Shown here: positions 8,475 to 18,064 of the stretch, in pieces
Position numbering within the stretch: the stretch's first letter is position 1
How the letters are laid out: each line of letters starts with the position of its first letter
Origin: Vibrio sp. RE86
Lineage (GTDB): Bacteria > Pseudomonadota > Gammaproteobacteria > Enterobacterales > Vibrionaceae
DNA: 64,000 bases
Direction of reading: 5' to 3'
Assembly (NCBI RefSeq): GCF_013114545.1
Contig: NZ_VTXI01000018.1
Span: 25,297-89,296 of the forward strand
Position numbers and translations under genes: made by a program
The notes under the pieces: model-generated
The model's input: only the letters and a program-made list of their open reading frames with translations
Told to the model about the DNA's origin: nothing
The model's database searches: none

Positions 8475-9959
8475 ATGTTGTGGTTTCTCACCTGCGTTGC
8501 AGCCCTAATTGGCGGCTACTTTATATATGGTGCATTCGTTGAAAAGATTTTCGGTATCAATGAAAAGCGTCAGACACCTGCCCATACGAAAACTGATGGC
8601 GTTGACTATGTGCCAATGTCAACAAAGAAGGTTTACCTAGTCCAATTGCTTAATATTGCAGGTGTGGGTCCAATCTTTGGCCCAATCATGGGGGCACTGT
8701 ACGGCCCTGCTGCGATGCTATGGATCGTTATCGGCTGTATCTTTGCCGGTGCGGTACATGACTACTTCTCAGGCATGTTGTCAGTACGTAATGGCGGAGC
8801 ATCGGTTCCAACAATTACTGGTCGTTACCTAGGAAATGGCGCAAAACACTTTATGAATATCTTTGCCATTGTCCTACTACTACTGGTTGGGGTCGTTTTC
8901 GTTTCTGCACCTGCAGGGATGATTACTAACCTAATCAATGACCAGACCGGCCTAAGCGTCAGCATGACAACCATGGTTATTGCTATTTTTGCTTACTACA
9001 TTATCGCGACGATTGTTCCTGTCGATAAAATCATTGGTCGCTTCTACCCGCTATTTGGCGCTCTGCTTATCTTTATGTCGGTTGGCCTAATGACTGCAGT
9101 TGCTTTCTCTAGCGAGCATACGGTGATGGGTGATTTCCAAGTTTCAGATATGTTCTCTAACTTAAACCCGAATGATATGCCTCTATGGCCAGCACTATTC
9201 ATCACCATTGCGTGTGGCGCAATTTCTGGCTTCCACGCAACACAATCACCATTGATGGCGCGTTGTATGGAAAACGAAAAGAATGGCCGCTTTGTTTTCT
9301 ACGGTGCAATGATTGGTGAAGGTGTGATTGCCCTGATTTGGTGTGCGATCGCTCTATCGTTCTTTGGCAACCTAGACGCACTTTCTGACGCGGTTAGCAA
9401 CGGTGGCCCAGGTAATGTTGTCTACAGTGCATCATTTGGACTACTTGGTGTATTTGGTGGTGTCATTGCTTTCCTAGGTGTGGTTATTCTTCCTATCACA
9501 TCTGGTGACACAGCGTTCCGCTCTAGCCGTCTGATTCTTGCTGAATACTTCAACGTTGACCAAAAAGCACTGCGTAACCGCCTGATGATGGCCGTACCAC
9601 TATTTGTTATTGGTGGCATTTTAACTCAAGTAGACTTCGGCATTATCTGGCGCTACTTCGGCTTTGCTAACCAATCGACTGCAGTGATGATGCTTTGGAC
9701 TGCATCGGCTTACTTATTGCGTCACAACAAGCTGCATTGGATTACCACAATTCCAGCCATGTTTATGACAACAGTCTGTGCGACGTTCATCTTAAACAAC
9801 AGCTCACTTGGTTTTGGTCTACCAATGAACATCTCTACAGTATCAGGCATCCTATTCTCTCTAGCGGTAACGGCTTACGTTATCAAAAAATCAAAAGGGA
9901 AAGGTGAAACAGACCTTGCTGACGAAGAGAAACCACAAGCAGTCTCAGAAACTGCGTAA
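8475..9959 (+). CDS. cstA: CstA/BtsT-family carbon starvation (pyruvate or peptide) transporter
   Basis: A 494-residue inner-membrane protein of the CstA family, with many transmembrane helices and the family signature VQLLNIAGVGPIFGPIMGAL near residue 56, followed by AGAVHDYFSGMLSVRNGG. It is shorter than the about 700-residue E. coli CstA and BtsT and lacks their long C-terminal extension. Family members import pyruvate (BtsT) or are linked to peptide and pyruvate use under starvation (CstA). AAGGA lies 9 nt before the ATG. The upstream phased repeats imply control by a LytTR-type response regulator, favouring a pyruvate-related role. Substrate unproven. Confidence 0.88.
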   Translation: MLWFLTCVAALIGGYFIYGAFVEKIFGINEKRQTPAHTKTDGVDYVPMSTKKVYLVQLLNIAGVGPIFGPIMGALYGPAAMLWIVIGCIFAGAVHDYFSGMLSVRNGGASVPTITGRYLGNGAKHFMNIFAIVLLLLVGVVFVSAPAGMITNLINDQTGLSVSMTTMVIAIFAYYIIATIVPVDKIIGRFYPLFGALLIFMSVGLMTAVAFSSEHTVMGDFQVSDMFSNLNPNDMPLWPALFITIACGAISGFHATQSPLMARCMENEKNGRFVFYGAMIGEGVIALIWCAIALSFFGNLDALSDAVSNGGPGNVVYSASFGLLGVFGGVIAFLGVVILPITSGDTAFRSSRLILAEYFNVDQKALRNRLMMAVPLFVIGGILTQVDFGIIWRYFGFANQSTAVMMLWTASAYLLRHNKLHWITTIPAMFMTTVCATFILNNSSLGFGLPMNISTVSGILFSLAVTAYVIKKSKGKGETDLADEEKPQAVSETA

Positions 9960-9985
9960 ACAATGATATCTTTGCTTGCTAAACA

Positions 9986-10015
9986 AAAGGCTCCTTCGGG
10001 AGCCTTTCTCTTTTT
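9986..10015 (+). terminator. Rho-independent terminator of cstA-like gene
   Basis: A nine-bp stem AAAGGCTCC/GGAGCCTTT closed by a TTCG tetraloop, followed by CTCTTTTT. Confidence 0.88.
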
Positions 10016-10023
10016 GAGTGCAA

Positions 10024-10053
10024 TAAAAAACCAGCGATAACGCTGGTCTTTTT
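10024..10053 (-). terminator. Rho-independent terminator of ispH
   Basis: An ACCAGCG/CGCTGGT stem with an ATAA loop. Read on the minus strand it is followed by a run of T, just past the ispH stop codon. Confidence 0.85.
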
Positions 10054-10066
10054 GCAAAGGTTAGTC

Positions 10067-11032
10067 TTAATCGACTTGCTTAATCTGCAGCTCTTTTGGC
10101 ACTTCGAAGAACATGTTTTCTTCTCGGCCTTGAATCTCTTCAACAGAGCGAGTGCCCACTAGCTCTTTAACACGATCTAAGATCTGATTGACTAGCTCTT
10201 CTGGAGCTGAGGCACCAGCTGTCACGCCAACCTGAGTCTTACCGTCAAACCACTCTGGTTTAATGTCTTCAGGACAATCTGTTAAGTAACCTGGCGTCCC
10301 GAGCTTTTCAGCAAGCTCTTTCAAACGAGTAGAGTTAGACGAATTCTTAGAACCCACAACAATCACAACATCTACGTCTGTTGCCATTTCACGAACTGCA
10401 TCTTGGCGGTTTTGCGTTGCGTAACAGATATCATCTTTACGTGGACCTTGAATATCAGGGAACACTCGACGCAGCTCTTCAATCACATCGGCAGTTTCAT
10501 CAACAGAAAGCGTTGTTTGACTCACGTAATGCAAGTTTGACGCATCTTTCACTGTCTCTTTTAGCTTGATGACATCTTCAGGTCTTTCAACCAAGTACAT
10601 ACCACCTTCATCGCTCGCGTACTGCCCCATTGTCCCTTCAACTTCAGGGTGGCCTGCATGGCCAATCAGTACCACTTCCATATGTTTACGGCTTGCACGA
10701 GCCACTTCCATATGAACTTTAGTCACTAACGGGCAAGTCGCATCAAAGACTGTCAGGTCACGTGCTTTCGCTTCTTTACGAACCGCCTGAGACACACCAT
10801 GAGCTGAGAAAATAACGATATTGTCGTCAGGGACTTCGTGTAGTTCTTCAACAAAGACAGCCCCGCGTTGCTTTAGACCTTCAACAACAAAGCGGTTGTG
10901 TACGACTTCATGACGAACATAAATTGGTGGTTGGTACATTTCTAATGCACGTTCAACAATACTGATCGCACGATCTACACCGGCACAAAAACCGCGAGGG
11001 TTGGCTAACTTAATTTTCATTTCATTGCTCAT
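10067..11032 (-). CDS. ispH: 4-hydroxy-3-methylbut-2-enyl diphosphate reductase
   Basis: IspH is the last enzyme of the MEP isoprenoid pathway. It is a [4Fe-4S] enzyme that reduces HMBPP to IPP and DMAPP. The three cluster cysteines are visible in NPRGFCAGVDRAI, DATCPLVTKVH and DICYATQNRQ. The ATG at 11032 gives 321 residues. An in-frame ATG four codons later (MKIKLANPRG, 11020) would place the first Cys at residue 12 as in E. coli and may be the true start, because neither site has a strong Shine-Dalgarno. It lies 24 nt downstream of fkpB on the same strand. Confidence 0.97.
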   Translation of the reverse strand: MSNEMKIKLANPRGFCAGVDRAISIVERALEMYQPPIYVRHEVVHNRFVVEGLKQRGAVFVEELHEVPDDNIVIFSAHGVSQAVRKEAKARDLTVFDATCPLVTKVHMEVARASRKHMEVVLIGHAGHPEVEGTMGQYASDEGGMYLVERPEDVIKLKETVKDASNLHYVSQTTLSVDETADVIEELRRVFPDIQGPRKDDICYATQNRQDAVREMATDVDVVIVVGSKNSSNSTRLKELAEKLGTPGYLTDCPEDIKPEWFDGKTQVGVTAGASAPEELVNQILDRVKELVGTRSVEEIQGREENMFFEVPKELQIKQVD

Positions 11033-11056
11033 GGCGTCGTTATCTTCTTTGGGCGC

Positions 11057-11488
11057 TTATTCTACTGATAAAATCTCAACTTCAAAAGTCACATCTTGCC
11101 CTGCTAAAGGGTGGTTGAAATCAACCGTCACCGAGTCACCAGCAATCTCTGTAATAATGCCCGGGATTTCCATACCATCACGACCACTGAAGGCCATAAT
11201 AGTACCCACTTCCACTTCGGCGTCACCAACAAACTTAGCGCGATCCATATAATGAATATTGTCAGGATTTGGCATACCGAAAGCGTCAGCTGCTTTTAGC
11301 TCGATCGCTTTTTTATCTCCAGAGTTCAAACCAATCAAACACTGCTCAAAGTTTTCGCTCAGGCTACCGTCACCGATAACCAGTTTAGCGGGCTTGCCCA
11401 TGTTATGGGTGCTATCCGCAACAGAGCCGTCATTCATCTTGATTGTAAAGTGCAGAGTTACTGCTGAGTCTTGGGCGATTGTAGTCAC
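11057..11488 (-). CDS. fkpB: FKBP-type peptidyl-prolyl isomerase (SlpA-like)
   Basis: A 143-residue cytoplasmic FKBP/SlyD-branch isomerase that would catalyse cis-trans isomerisation of prolyl bonds. Recognisable segments are VTLHFTIKMNDGSVADST, a GDGSLSENFEQCLIGL insert region and DFNHPLAGQDVTFEVEIL near the C-terminus. The start is GTG at 11488, with AAGGA nine nt upstream. It sits between lspA and ispH as in E. coli. Here a terminator separates it from lspA, so fkpB-ispH probably form their own transcript. Confidence 0.94.
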   Translation of the reverse strand: MTTIAQDSAVTLHFTIKMNDGSVADSTHNMGKPAKLVIGDGSLSENFEQCLIGLNSGDKKAIELKAADAFGMPNPDNIHYMDRAKFVGDAEVEVGTIMAFSGRDGMEIPGIITEIAGDSVTVDFNHPLAGQDVTFEVEILSVE

Positions 11489-11571
11489 GTTACTGCTTCC
11501 TTGTTATGCGATTATCCTGCGCTGATTAGCATTATTGTACGAAGACGCGCAGGTTGCGCTCCAACATAATA

Positions 11572-11604
11572 AAAAGCGTCGCCCGAATCAACGGACGACG
11601 CTTA
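11572..11604 (-). terminator. Rho-independent terminator of lspA
   Basis: An eight-bp stem AAGCGTCG/CGACGCTT with an inner CCG/CGG extension. On the minus strand it is followed by TTTTTATT, just after the lspA stop. Confidence 0.85.
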
Positions 11605-11626
11605 AGGTTATTCAATTTATCACGAA

Positions 11627-12130
11627 TTATGCTTTCGCTTCATCTTTCTTACGAAAGCCATCGAGAATGATCATTGCCGCGCCGATACAGATAGTGCTAT
11701 CTGCAAGGTTAAAGGCTGGCCAGTGATAATCACCCCAAAAGAAATCTAAGTAGTCGACCACGAAACCATGCACGACACGGTCAAAGACGTTACCCACAGC
11801 GCCACCAATGATCATGGCATAAGCGATATTATTCCATTTCTCTTTGGCTGGCAGTTTACTCATCCAGTAAGTCAGCATGCCTGTTACGACAAAAGCGATA
11901 CCAGTAAAGAACCATCGCTGCCATCCAGACTGATCACTTAAGAAACTGAATGCCGCGCCATAGTTGTGAACGTAAAGTAAGTTAAAGAAAGGCAAGACCT
12001 CGATACGATTCGCCCAGCCATAACCCATGCTGTCCATGACAAATAGTTTGATACCAATGTCAGCAAAAAAGATCACAATGGCCAACCACAGCCAACGTAC
12101 ACCTGATTGTTTTAATGGAATGTTTGACAT
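11627..12130 (-). CDS. lspA: Lipoprotein signal peptidase (signal peptidase II)
   Basis: LspA is an inner-membrane aspartyl protease that removes signal peptides from diacylglyceryl-modified prolipoproteins. The protein has 167 residues, four predicted transmembrane helices, and the two catalytic aspartates within GGAVGNVFDRVVHGFVVDYL and FNLADSTICIG. The start ATG at 12130 has AAGGGA upstream. It lies downstream of ileS but is separated from it by a hairpin and an ERIC element, so coupling to ileS may be weaker than in enterics. Lgt is also encoded in this window, supplying the preceding step. Confidence 0.97.
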   Translation of the reverse strand: MSNIPLKQSGVRWLWLAIVIFFADIGIKLFVMDSMGYGWANRIEVLPFFNLLYVHNYGAAFSFLSDQSGWQRWFFTGIAFVVTGMLTYWMSKLPAKEKWNNIAYAMIIGGAVGNVFDRVVHGFVVDYLDFFWGDYHWPAFNLADSTICIGAAMIILDGFRKKDEAKA

Positions 12131-12163
12131 CTTATCCCTTAAAGAATTAAGCCCTAAAAATAA

Positions 12164-12181
12164 CCCCAGTAGATACTGGGG
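12164..12181 (-). terminator. Hairpin between ileS and lspA (possible attenuating terminator)
   Basis: A perfect stem CCCCAGT/ACTGGGG with an AGAT loop. On the minus strand it is followed by TTATTTTTA. The T run is interrupted, so it may terminate only partially. Confidence 0.55.
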
Positions 12182-12212
12182 CTATAATATTTAAATAAAG
12201 TTCCGAGAACTC

Positions 12213-12336
12213 TTGCTCTAAATTATTGGTGCTGTAGCAAGGCGACAAGCTTGCGAGACTCCTGAACATAGTTTTCCTATGTGATGGAGCGAGTCAGTGC
12301 AGTCAACACAGCTACAGTGCCAAGAATGACGAGCAA
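12213..12336. repeat. ERIC (IRU) element, about 124 bp
   Basis: Terminal inverted repeats TTGCTC...GAGCAA enclose the ERIC-typical GCTGTAGCAAGGCGACAAG segment and a central inverted repeat with arms around ACATAG/CTATGT (CTCC-TGA-ACATAG ... CTATGT-GA-TGGAG). The right end directly abuts the TAA stop codon of ileS (12337-12339). Length agrees with the roughly 127-bp ERIC of enterics and vibrios. Confidence 0.85.
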
Positions 12337-15165
12337 TTATGCGAACTTGCGAACTTCACCTTCCCCATCAACGTTAGACACACAACGACCACAGATCTTC
12401 TCGTGACCTTCGATTGTGCCTACGTCTGGAGAGTGGTGCCAACAACGGTCACACTTCTCAGCTTCTGCTGCTTTCACTTCAACAAACAGACCTTCAACAT
12501 CAGTTGCTTGCGCTGCATCAGATTTCTCGCTTAGAGGCTTCACTGTTGCAGCAGAAGTTAGAAGAACGAAACGCAGTTCATCTTCTAGCTTGTTAATTTT
12601 CGCTGCTAGTGCATCTTCAGCGTATAGCGTCACTTCTGCTTGTAGTGAGCCACCGATAGTCTTCTCTTTACGAGCGTCTTCTAGAAGTTTGTTTACGCCA
12701 CCACGAACCGCTTGGATTTCAGTCCAGAACTCGTTGTTTAGCTCTTCACCTTCAGCCAGACCGAATAGACCTTCGAACCACTCACCTGTGAAGACAAACT
12801 TCTCACGCTCACCTGGCATTTCGTTCCAGATTTCATCTGCAGTGAACGACATAATTGGCGCCATCCAACGAACTAGAGCTTCTACGATGTAGTAAAGCGC
12901 AGTCTGACAGCTACGTTGAGCGTGACCACCCAGCTTAGCTGTGTATTGACGGTCTTTGATTACATCCAGGTAGAATGAACCCATTTCGATAGAACAGAAC
13001 TGCATTAGACGCTGAGTCACACCGTGTGTGTTGTACTCTTCGTAAGCCTTAACAATCTCTTCTTGCGCAGCAAGTGCACGACCAACAGCCCAACGGTCTA
13101 AAGCAACCATCTCTTCTGCAGGAACGATATCTGTTGCAGGGTTAAAGCCATTTAGGTTCGCTAGGAAGAAACGCGCTGTGTTACGGATACGACGGTACGC
13201 ATCAGCAGAGCGTTTTAGGATTTCATCAGAAACTGCAACTTCACCCGTGTAGTCTGTCGACGCAACCCATAGACGAAGAATATCTGCGCCTAGTTTGTTC
13301 GTTACATCTTTTGGTGCAACTACGTTACCGATAGATTTAGACATCTTACGGCCGTGACCATCAACCACAAAACCATGTGTGAGTACTTGCTTGTATGGCG
13401 CTTCATCTTTCATCGCAATTGATGAAATGAGAGAAGACTGGAACCAGCCACGGTGTTGGTCTGAACCTTCAAGATATAGGTCAGCGCTTGCACCGTTGTA
13501 CTCTTCACGAGCATCAACTACAGAGTAGTGAGTCACACCTGAATCAAACCATACGTCTAGCGTATCTAGCACTTTTTCGTACTTGTCTGCTTCTTCGCCT
13601 AGTAGATCAGAGATTTCTAGATCCCACCACGCTTGAATGCCTTTTTCTTCAACTAGCTTTGCAACTTGCTCAACCAGTTCAATCGTATTCGGGTGAAGCT
13701 CGGCTGTTTCTTTGTGAACAAATAGAGCAATTGGCACACCCCAAGTACGTTGACGAGAGATACACCACTCAGGGCGACCTTCAATCATACCTTCAATGCG
13801 GCTTTGACCCCACTCAGGCATCCACTCAACACCTTTGATTGACTCTAGTGCTTTTGCACGTAGGCCAGCTTGGTCCATAGAAACGAACCACTGTGGTGTT
13901 GCACGGAAGATGATTGGCGTTTTGTGTCTCCAACAATGTGGGTAGCTGTGCTCGTAAGCATGGTGATGTAGCAGCGCGCCTTTTTCTTTTAGCGTTTCTA
14001 CTACGGCATCATTTGCTTTAAATACATGTTGACCAGCAAATAGCTCAGTGTCAGGTAGGTAAACACCGTTTGAACCGACTGGGTTCGCTACTTCTAGGTT
14101 GTATTTATTACCAACTGCGAAGTCTTCTTGGCCGTGGCCAGGTGCAGTGTGAACAACACCAGTACCAGATTCCGTTGTTACGTGATCGCCAAGGATCGCA
14201 GGAACAGTAAAGTCGTAGAAAGGGTGTTGGAACTGAGAAAGTTCAAGGTCGGCACCTTTAGCAAAACCAAGGTTATGGAAATGCTCGATACCCGCACGGT
14301 CCATAACGTCTTTCGCTAGTTCAGATGCAACGATGATACGCTCTTTCGTTTCGCCCTCTACTTGGATGAGTACGTACTCTAGATCATCACGTAGACATAC
14401 TGCGCGGTTTGCAGGCATTGTCCATGGTGTTGTCGTCCAGATAACGATCGATATATCGCCTTCACCTTCATGACCTTCGTTTAGATCAAACTTAGACAGA
14501 AGTGCAGCTTCGTCTGCTGTTTTAAAACGAACATCAATAGAAGGAGATACTTTATCTTTGTACTCTACTTCCGCTTCAGCAAGCGCGCTGCCACAGTCAG
14601 TACACCAATGAACTGGTTTGAAACCTTTCAGTAGGTGGCCGTTGTCTGCAATCTTACCAAGTGCACGAATGATGTTTGCTTCTGTAGCAAAATCCATAGT
14701 GCGGTAAGGCTTGTCCCATTCACCCATGATACCTAGGCGCTTGAAGCTCTCTTTTTGACCTTCAACTTGACCAGCCGCGTATTTACGACACTCTTCACGG
14801 AACTCAGCCGCAGAGATTTTTTGGCCTGGTTTGCCTTTCTTCTTTTCTACCATTAGTTCAATAGGTAGACCGTGACAGTCCCAACCAGGAATGTACGGTG
14901 CATCAAAACCAGAAAGTGTTTTGGATTTAATAATAATGTCTTTAAGAATCTTGTTTAGTGCGTGACCAATGTGAATGTCACCATTCGCATATGGAGGGCC
15001 ATCATGTAGAACGAAAGATTTTTTGCCTTTCTTCGCTTCACGGATTGCGCCGTAAAGGTCTTCTTTATACCAACGCTTAAGCATTTCTGGCTCACGATTT
15101 GCCAGATTGCCACGCATCGGAAACCCTGTTTCAGGAAGGTTCAGGGTATCTTTATACTCACTCAT
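12337..15165 (-). CDS. ileS: Isoleucyl-tRNA synthetase
   Basis: A 942-residue class I aminoacyl-tRNA synthetase that charges tRNA-Ile. The HIGH motif is in PPYANGDIHIGHALNK, the KMSKS motif in GRKMSKSIGNVV, and a C-terminal zinc finger with four cysteines is visible in CDRCWHHSPD and ICGRCVSN. Its length matches E. coli IleS (938). It lies 55 nt downstream of ribF in the murJ-ribF-ileS-lspA order. The stop codon adjoins an ERIC element. Confidence 0.99.
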   Translation of the reverse strand: MSEYKDTLNLPETGFPMRGNLANREPEMLKRWYKEDLYGAIREAKKGKKSFVLHDGPPYANGDIHIGHALNKILKDIIIKSKTLSGFDAPYIPGWDCHGLPIELMVEKKKGKPGQKISAAEFREECRKYAAGQVEGQKESFKRLGIMGEWDKPYRTMDFATEANIIRALGKIADNGHLLKGFKPVHWCTDCGSALAEAEVEYKDKVSPSIDVRFKTADEAALLSKFDLNEGHEGEGDISIVIWTTTPWTMPANRAVCLRDDLEYVLIQVEGETKERIIVASELAKDVMDRAGIEHFHNLGFAKGADLELSQFQHPFYDFTVPAILGDHVTTESGTGVVHTAPGHGQEDFAVGNKYNLEVANPVGSNGVYLPDTELFAGQHVFKANDAVVETLKEKGALLHHHAYEHSYPHCWRHKTPIIFRATPQWFVSMDQAGLRAKALESIKGVEWMPEWGQSRIEGMIEGRPEWCISRQRTWGVPIALFVHKETAELHPNTIELVEQVAKLVEEKGIQAWWDLEISDLLGEEADKYEKVLDTLDVWFDSGVTHYSVVDAREEYNGASADLYLEGSDQHRGWFQSSLISSIAMKDEAPYKQVLTHGFVVDGHGRKMSKSIGNVVAPKDVTNKLGADILRLWVASTDYTGEVAVSDEILKRSADAYRRIRNTARFFLANLNGFNPATDIVPAEEMVALDRWAVGRALAAQEEIVKAYEEYNTHGVTQRLMQFCSIEMGSFYLDVIKDRQYTAKLGGHAQRSCQTALYYIVEALVRWMAPIMSFTADEIWNEMPGEREKFVFTGEWFEGLFGLAEGEELNNEFWTEIQAVRGGVNKLLEDARKEKTIGGSLQAEVTLYAEDALAAKINKLEDELRFVLLTSAATVKPLSEKSDAAQATDVEGLFVEVKAAEAEKCDRCWHHSPDVGTIEGHEKICGRCVSNVDGEGEVRKFA

Positions 15166-15220
15166 CGATTCTTAATTCCGTTGTGTTGGGTGACAGTTAG
15201 ACATTATGCCAAGCAGCGAA

Positions 15221-16165
15221 CTAAACCGCTTGGACTTTACGCTGCTGCAGCCACACCCTTGCTGCCTCAGCATCCAATTCAATTTGTTGTTTTAAAGCTT
15301 CAAATGACTCAAATTTATGCTCATCTCGAATCTTATCTAAAAGTACGATTTCTAGCTGTTTGCCATACAAATTCGCTTTAAAGTCGAATAGGTGTACTTC
15401 TAGTTGTTGGCGAACGCCGTTGACCGTCGGTCTATTGCCTATATTTGCCACGCCTCCGATGGGTTCTCCGCCAAGGCCAAGAGCCTCAACAGTGTAAACA
15501 CCAGACACCGGAGATACGCACCGTTTCAATGGGATATTTGCCGTAGGAAAACCTATGGTTCGTCCTAGTTTTCGGCCATGTGATACACGCCCACTGATAC
15601 TGTAGTCACGCCCAAGCATTTCTGTAGCTGCATCAAGCTTATCTTGCGCTAATGCTTCACGAATTGCGGTGCTACTGACACGCAGTTGCTGTAAGCAGAA
15701 GCTTTGGGTACTAACGACTGTAAAGCCATGCACTTTTCCCGCTTTTTGTAGCATGGAGAAGTTACCTTTTCGGCCTTTTCCAAAGCAGAAATCATCGCCT
15801 ACGACGAGAAACTTAACACCCAAACGCTTCACCAACAAGTCACTAATAAACTCGTCAGCACTTTGGTTAGCAAACTGATGATTAAAATTCACACAAAGCA
15901 GGCGCTCAATATCAAGTTTGCTCAATTGAACGTATTTATCTCGCAAGCGCGTTAATCTGGCTGGCGCTTTATCTTTAGCAAATAGCTCCAATGGCTGAGG
16001 GTCAAAAGTCATTACCGTAGAAGGTAAACCTAATACTCGAGCCTGTTCAGATACTTGGCGTAAAACTTCTTGATGCCCTAAATGAACACCATCAAAATTT
16101 CCGATCGTCAAAACACACCCTTGATGATGTGGCTTGATGTTGTGAATACCGCGGATCAATTCCAT
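15221..16165 (-). CDS. ribF: Bifunctional riboflavin kinase / FAD synthetase
   Basis: A 314-residue cytoplasmic enzyme that phosphorylates riboflavin to FMN and adenylates FMN to FAD. The N-terminal nucleotidylyltransferase domain carries GNFDGVHLGHQEV near residue 22 and a later SSTAIREAL motif. The C-terminal flavokinase domain carries GRTIGFPTANI and GVANIGNRPTVNG. It lies between murJ and ileS. Confidence 0.98.
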   Translation of the reverse strand: MELIRGIHNIKPHHQGCVLTIGNFDGVHLGHQEVLRQVSEQARVLGLPSTVMTFDPQPLELFAKDKAPARLTRLRDKYVQLSKLDIERLLCVNFNHQFANQSADEFISDLLVKRLGVKFLVVGDDFCFGKGRKGNFSMLQKAGKVHGFTVVSTQSFCLQQLRVSSTAIREALAQDKLDAATEMLGRDYSISGRVSHGRKLGRTIGFPTANIPLKRCVSPVSGVYTVEALGLGGEPIGGVANIGNRPTVNGVRQQLEVHLFDFKANLYGKQLEIVLLDKIRDEHKFESFEALKQQIELDAEAARVWLQQRKVQAV

Positions 16166-16254
16166 TGGAAAGCGCTAAAAACCTATCTTTATATGAACTT
16201 CTCTTCAAAAAGAGACATCGTGCGTGAAACTGACGGATTATATACTAATCACAC

Positions 16255-17817
16255 TTACTCTGTCGCTGCTTTTAAATCTTTTAAACGAACACCAAGCAGA
16301 AGTAAGGTCACCAAGTAGACACCGGCCCCTAAACCAATAAGCAATGTAAGCCACATCACGCGCTCGAGTAAGCTCCAACTTAGCCACACGCTCATCTCTT
16401 CTAATTGCCAAACAATGGCAGCAACCATCAAGCCACCAGCAACCACTAGCTTAGCCATAAACAGTAAGGTTTTTTTGGTCAATTGATATACGCCTGCAAG
16501 GTGCAGACCTCTATATAAAAGAGACATATTCACAAACGCAGACAATGCGGTCGCAATAGCTAAACCTACATACCCGTAAAACCAAGCGAAAATCGCGTTA
16601 AATACCATGTTAGTTACCATGGCGATAATGCCGTACTTCACCGGTGTTTTTGTGTCTTGGCGCGAGTAGTAGCCCGGTGCTAACACTTTAATTAGCATGA
16701 AATTGAGCAGGCCTGACGCATAAGCCATCAAAGACATGGAAGCAAATTCAACATCTTGCTGCGTAAACTCACCTCGCATGAATAAAACCATCAACATTGG
16801 TTTAGATAGCACAATCAAACCAAGCATCGCAGGTACACCCAGCAGCGTCACCATTCGTACTCCCCAGTCCATGGTTTGGGCAAAACCATCACTTTGCGCA
16901 TCAACGTGTTTACGAGAAAGCGCAGGCAGAATAACCGTCGCGATGGCAATGCCAAATAGGCCCAGTGGAAACTCAAGTAGACGGTCAGAGTAATACAACC
17001 AACTGATCGAACCCGTTTGTAGGAAACTCGCGATAAAAGTGTCAAATAGCAGGTTAATTTGGCTAACCGAAACACCAAATAGAGCAGGAATCATTAAAGT
17101 GCGGATTTTGACAACGCCTGGATCGCGCCAACCCCACTTTGGCTTCACCATTACGCCAGCTTTAATGAGAAATGGGATCTGAAATAGAAACTGAACTAAC
17201 CCACCAAGGAAAACACCAATAGCAAGACCAATTTCAGGCTGAGCTAATTGCGGAGCTATCAACCAAGCCGACAGAATAATCATGACATTGAGGAACACTG
17301 GGGTAAAAGAGGATACGGCAAACTTACCCAGCGTATTTAGAATCGCGCCAGAGAGCGCAACAAAAGTAATGAACCATAAATAAGGAAAAGTGATTTTTAA
17401 CATCAAGCTGGCAAGTTCAAACTTTTCTGCAGATGGGCCGCCATTCATCCAGTCTAAGAACCAACCAAAACCAAACATGGCCGTCACGACACCCGAGCCT
17501 AAAACGCCAAGCAGTGTCACAACAGAGACAATCACACCCAAAGTACCGGCGGCTCGTGCAATCAGCTTTCGCGTTTTATCCATGTCTCCTGCGGCATGAC
17601 TTTCTGTTAAAACAGGGACAAACGCTTGAGAGAACGCCCCCTCAGCAAAAAGACGTCGTAAAAAGTTTGGAATTTTATTGGCAAAAAAGAAGACATCAGC
17701 ACTTGCCCCTGCCCCCATCAAATTAGCCACTACGACATCTCGTACTAAGCCTAAAACACGAGAAATCAACGTCATGGCACTCACTATCATGCCCGACTTG
17801 AGTAGACGTTTACTCAC
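16255..17817 (-). CDS. murJ: Lipid II flippase MurJ (MviN)
   Basis: A 520-residue polytopic MOP-superfamily protein that flips lipid II across the inner membrane during peptidoglycan synthesis. About 14 transmembrane segments are visible, with the MviN N-terminal signature LISRVLGLVRDVVVANLMGAG split over residues 17-37 and FFFANKIPNFLRRLFAEG shortly after. The start is GTG at 17817 with GAGG upstream. It is the first gene of the murJ-ribF-ileS run and is divergent from rpsT, as in other vibrios and enterics. Confidence 0.98.
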   Translation of the reverse strand: MSKRLLKSGMIVSAMTLISRVLGLVRDVVVANLMGAGASADVFFFANKIPNFLRRLFAEGAFSQAFVPVLTESHAAGDMDKTRKLIARAAGTLGVIVSVVTLLGVLGSGVVTAMFGFGWFLDWMNGGPSAEKFELASLMLKITFPYLWFITFVALSGAILNTLGKFAVSSFTPVFLNVMIILSAWLIAPQLAQPEIGLAIGVFLGGLVQFLFQIPFLIKAGVMVKPKWGWRDPGVVKIRTLMIPALFGVSVSQINLLFDTFIASFLQTGSISWLYYSDRLLEFPLGLFGIAIATVILPALSRKHVDAQSDGFAQTMDWGVRMVTLLGVPAMLGLIVLSKPMLMVLFMRGEFTQQDVEFASMSLMAYASGLLNFMLIKVLAPGYYSRQDTKTPVKYGIIAMVTNMVFNAIFAWFYGYVGLAIATALSAFVNMSLLYRGLHLAGVYQLTKKTLLFMAKLVVAGGLMVAAIVWQLEEMSVWLSWSLLERVMWLTLLIGLGAGVYLVTLLLLGVRLKDLKAATE

Positions 17818-17887
17818 AATAACCTCAGAAATTTAAAATTTCGCCCTACTTTACATCAGGAATGTCATAACCAGAGCAGATTAGTAT

Positions 17888-17916
17888 TAGCATTGAAAAA
17901 AAAATACTGTTAGAAT
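17888..17916 (+). promoter_or_regulatory. rpsT: Candidate rpsT promoter with extended -10
   Basis: The -10 TAGAAT (17911-17916) is preceded by TG one base upstream (extended -10). A -35 at 17 bp spacing (TAGCAT) is poor. The region lies about 150 bp upstream of rpsT. Inference from sequence only. Confidence 0.4.
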
Positions 17917-18064
17917 CCCCGCCATCTTAACCGTGAAGACCTTTCAATCCAAAATTTGTTTGGCTAGATTGGTTTTTGCACAAATTATTTGACATTTAAG
18001 CGCAAATGAGGGATATTCCTCGCCCTTAAATTGTCACTGAACTAAGTTTTTGGGAGTTAGACCC

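Noticed and set aside
11535..11726. 63-codon ORF between fkpB and lspA
   Set aside because: Covers the lspA terminator and antisense lspA sequence; no ribosome site.
12416..12892. 158-codon open frame antisense to ileS
   Set aside because: Lies entirely opposite the conserved C-terminal part of ileS, has no ribosome site, and its low-complexity Ser-rich product reflects the codon bias of the other strand.
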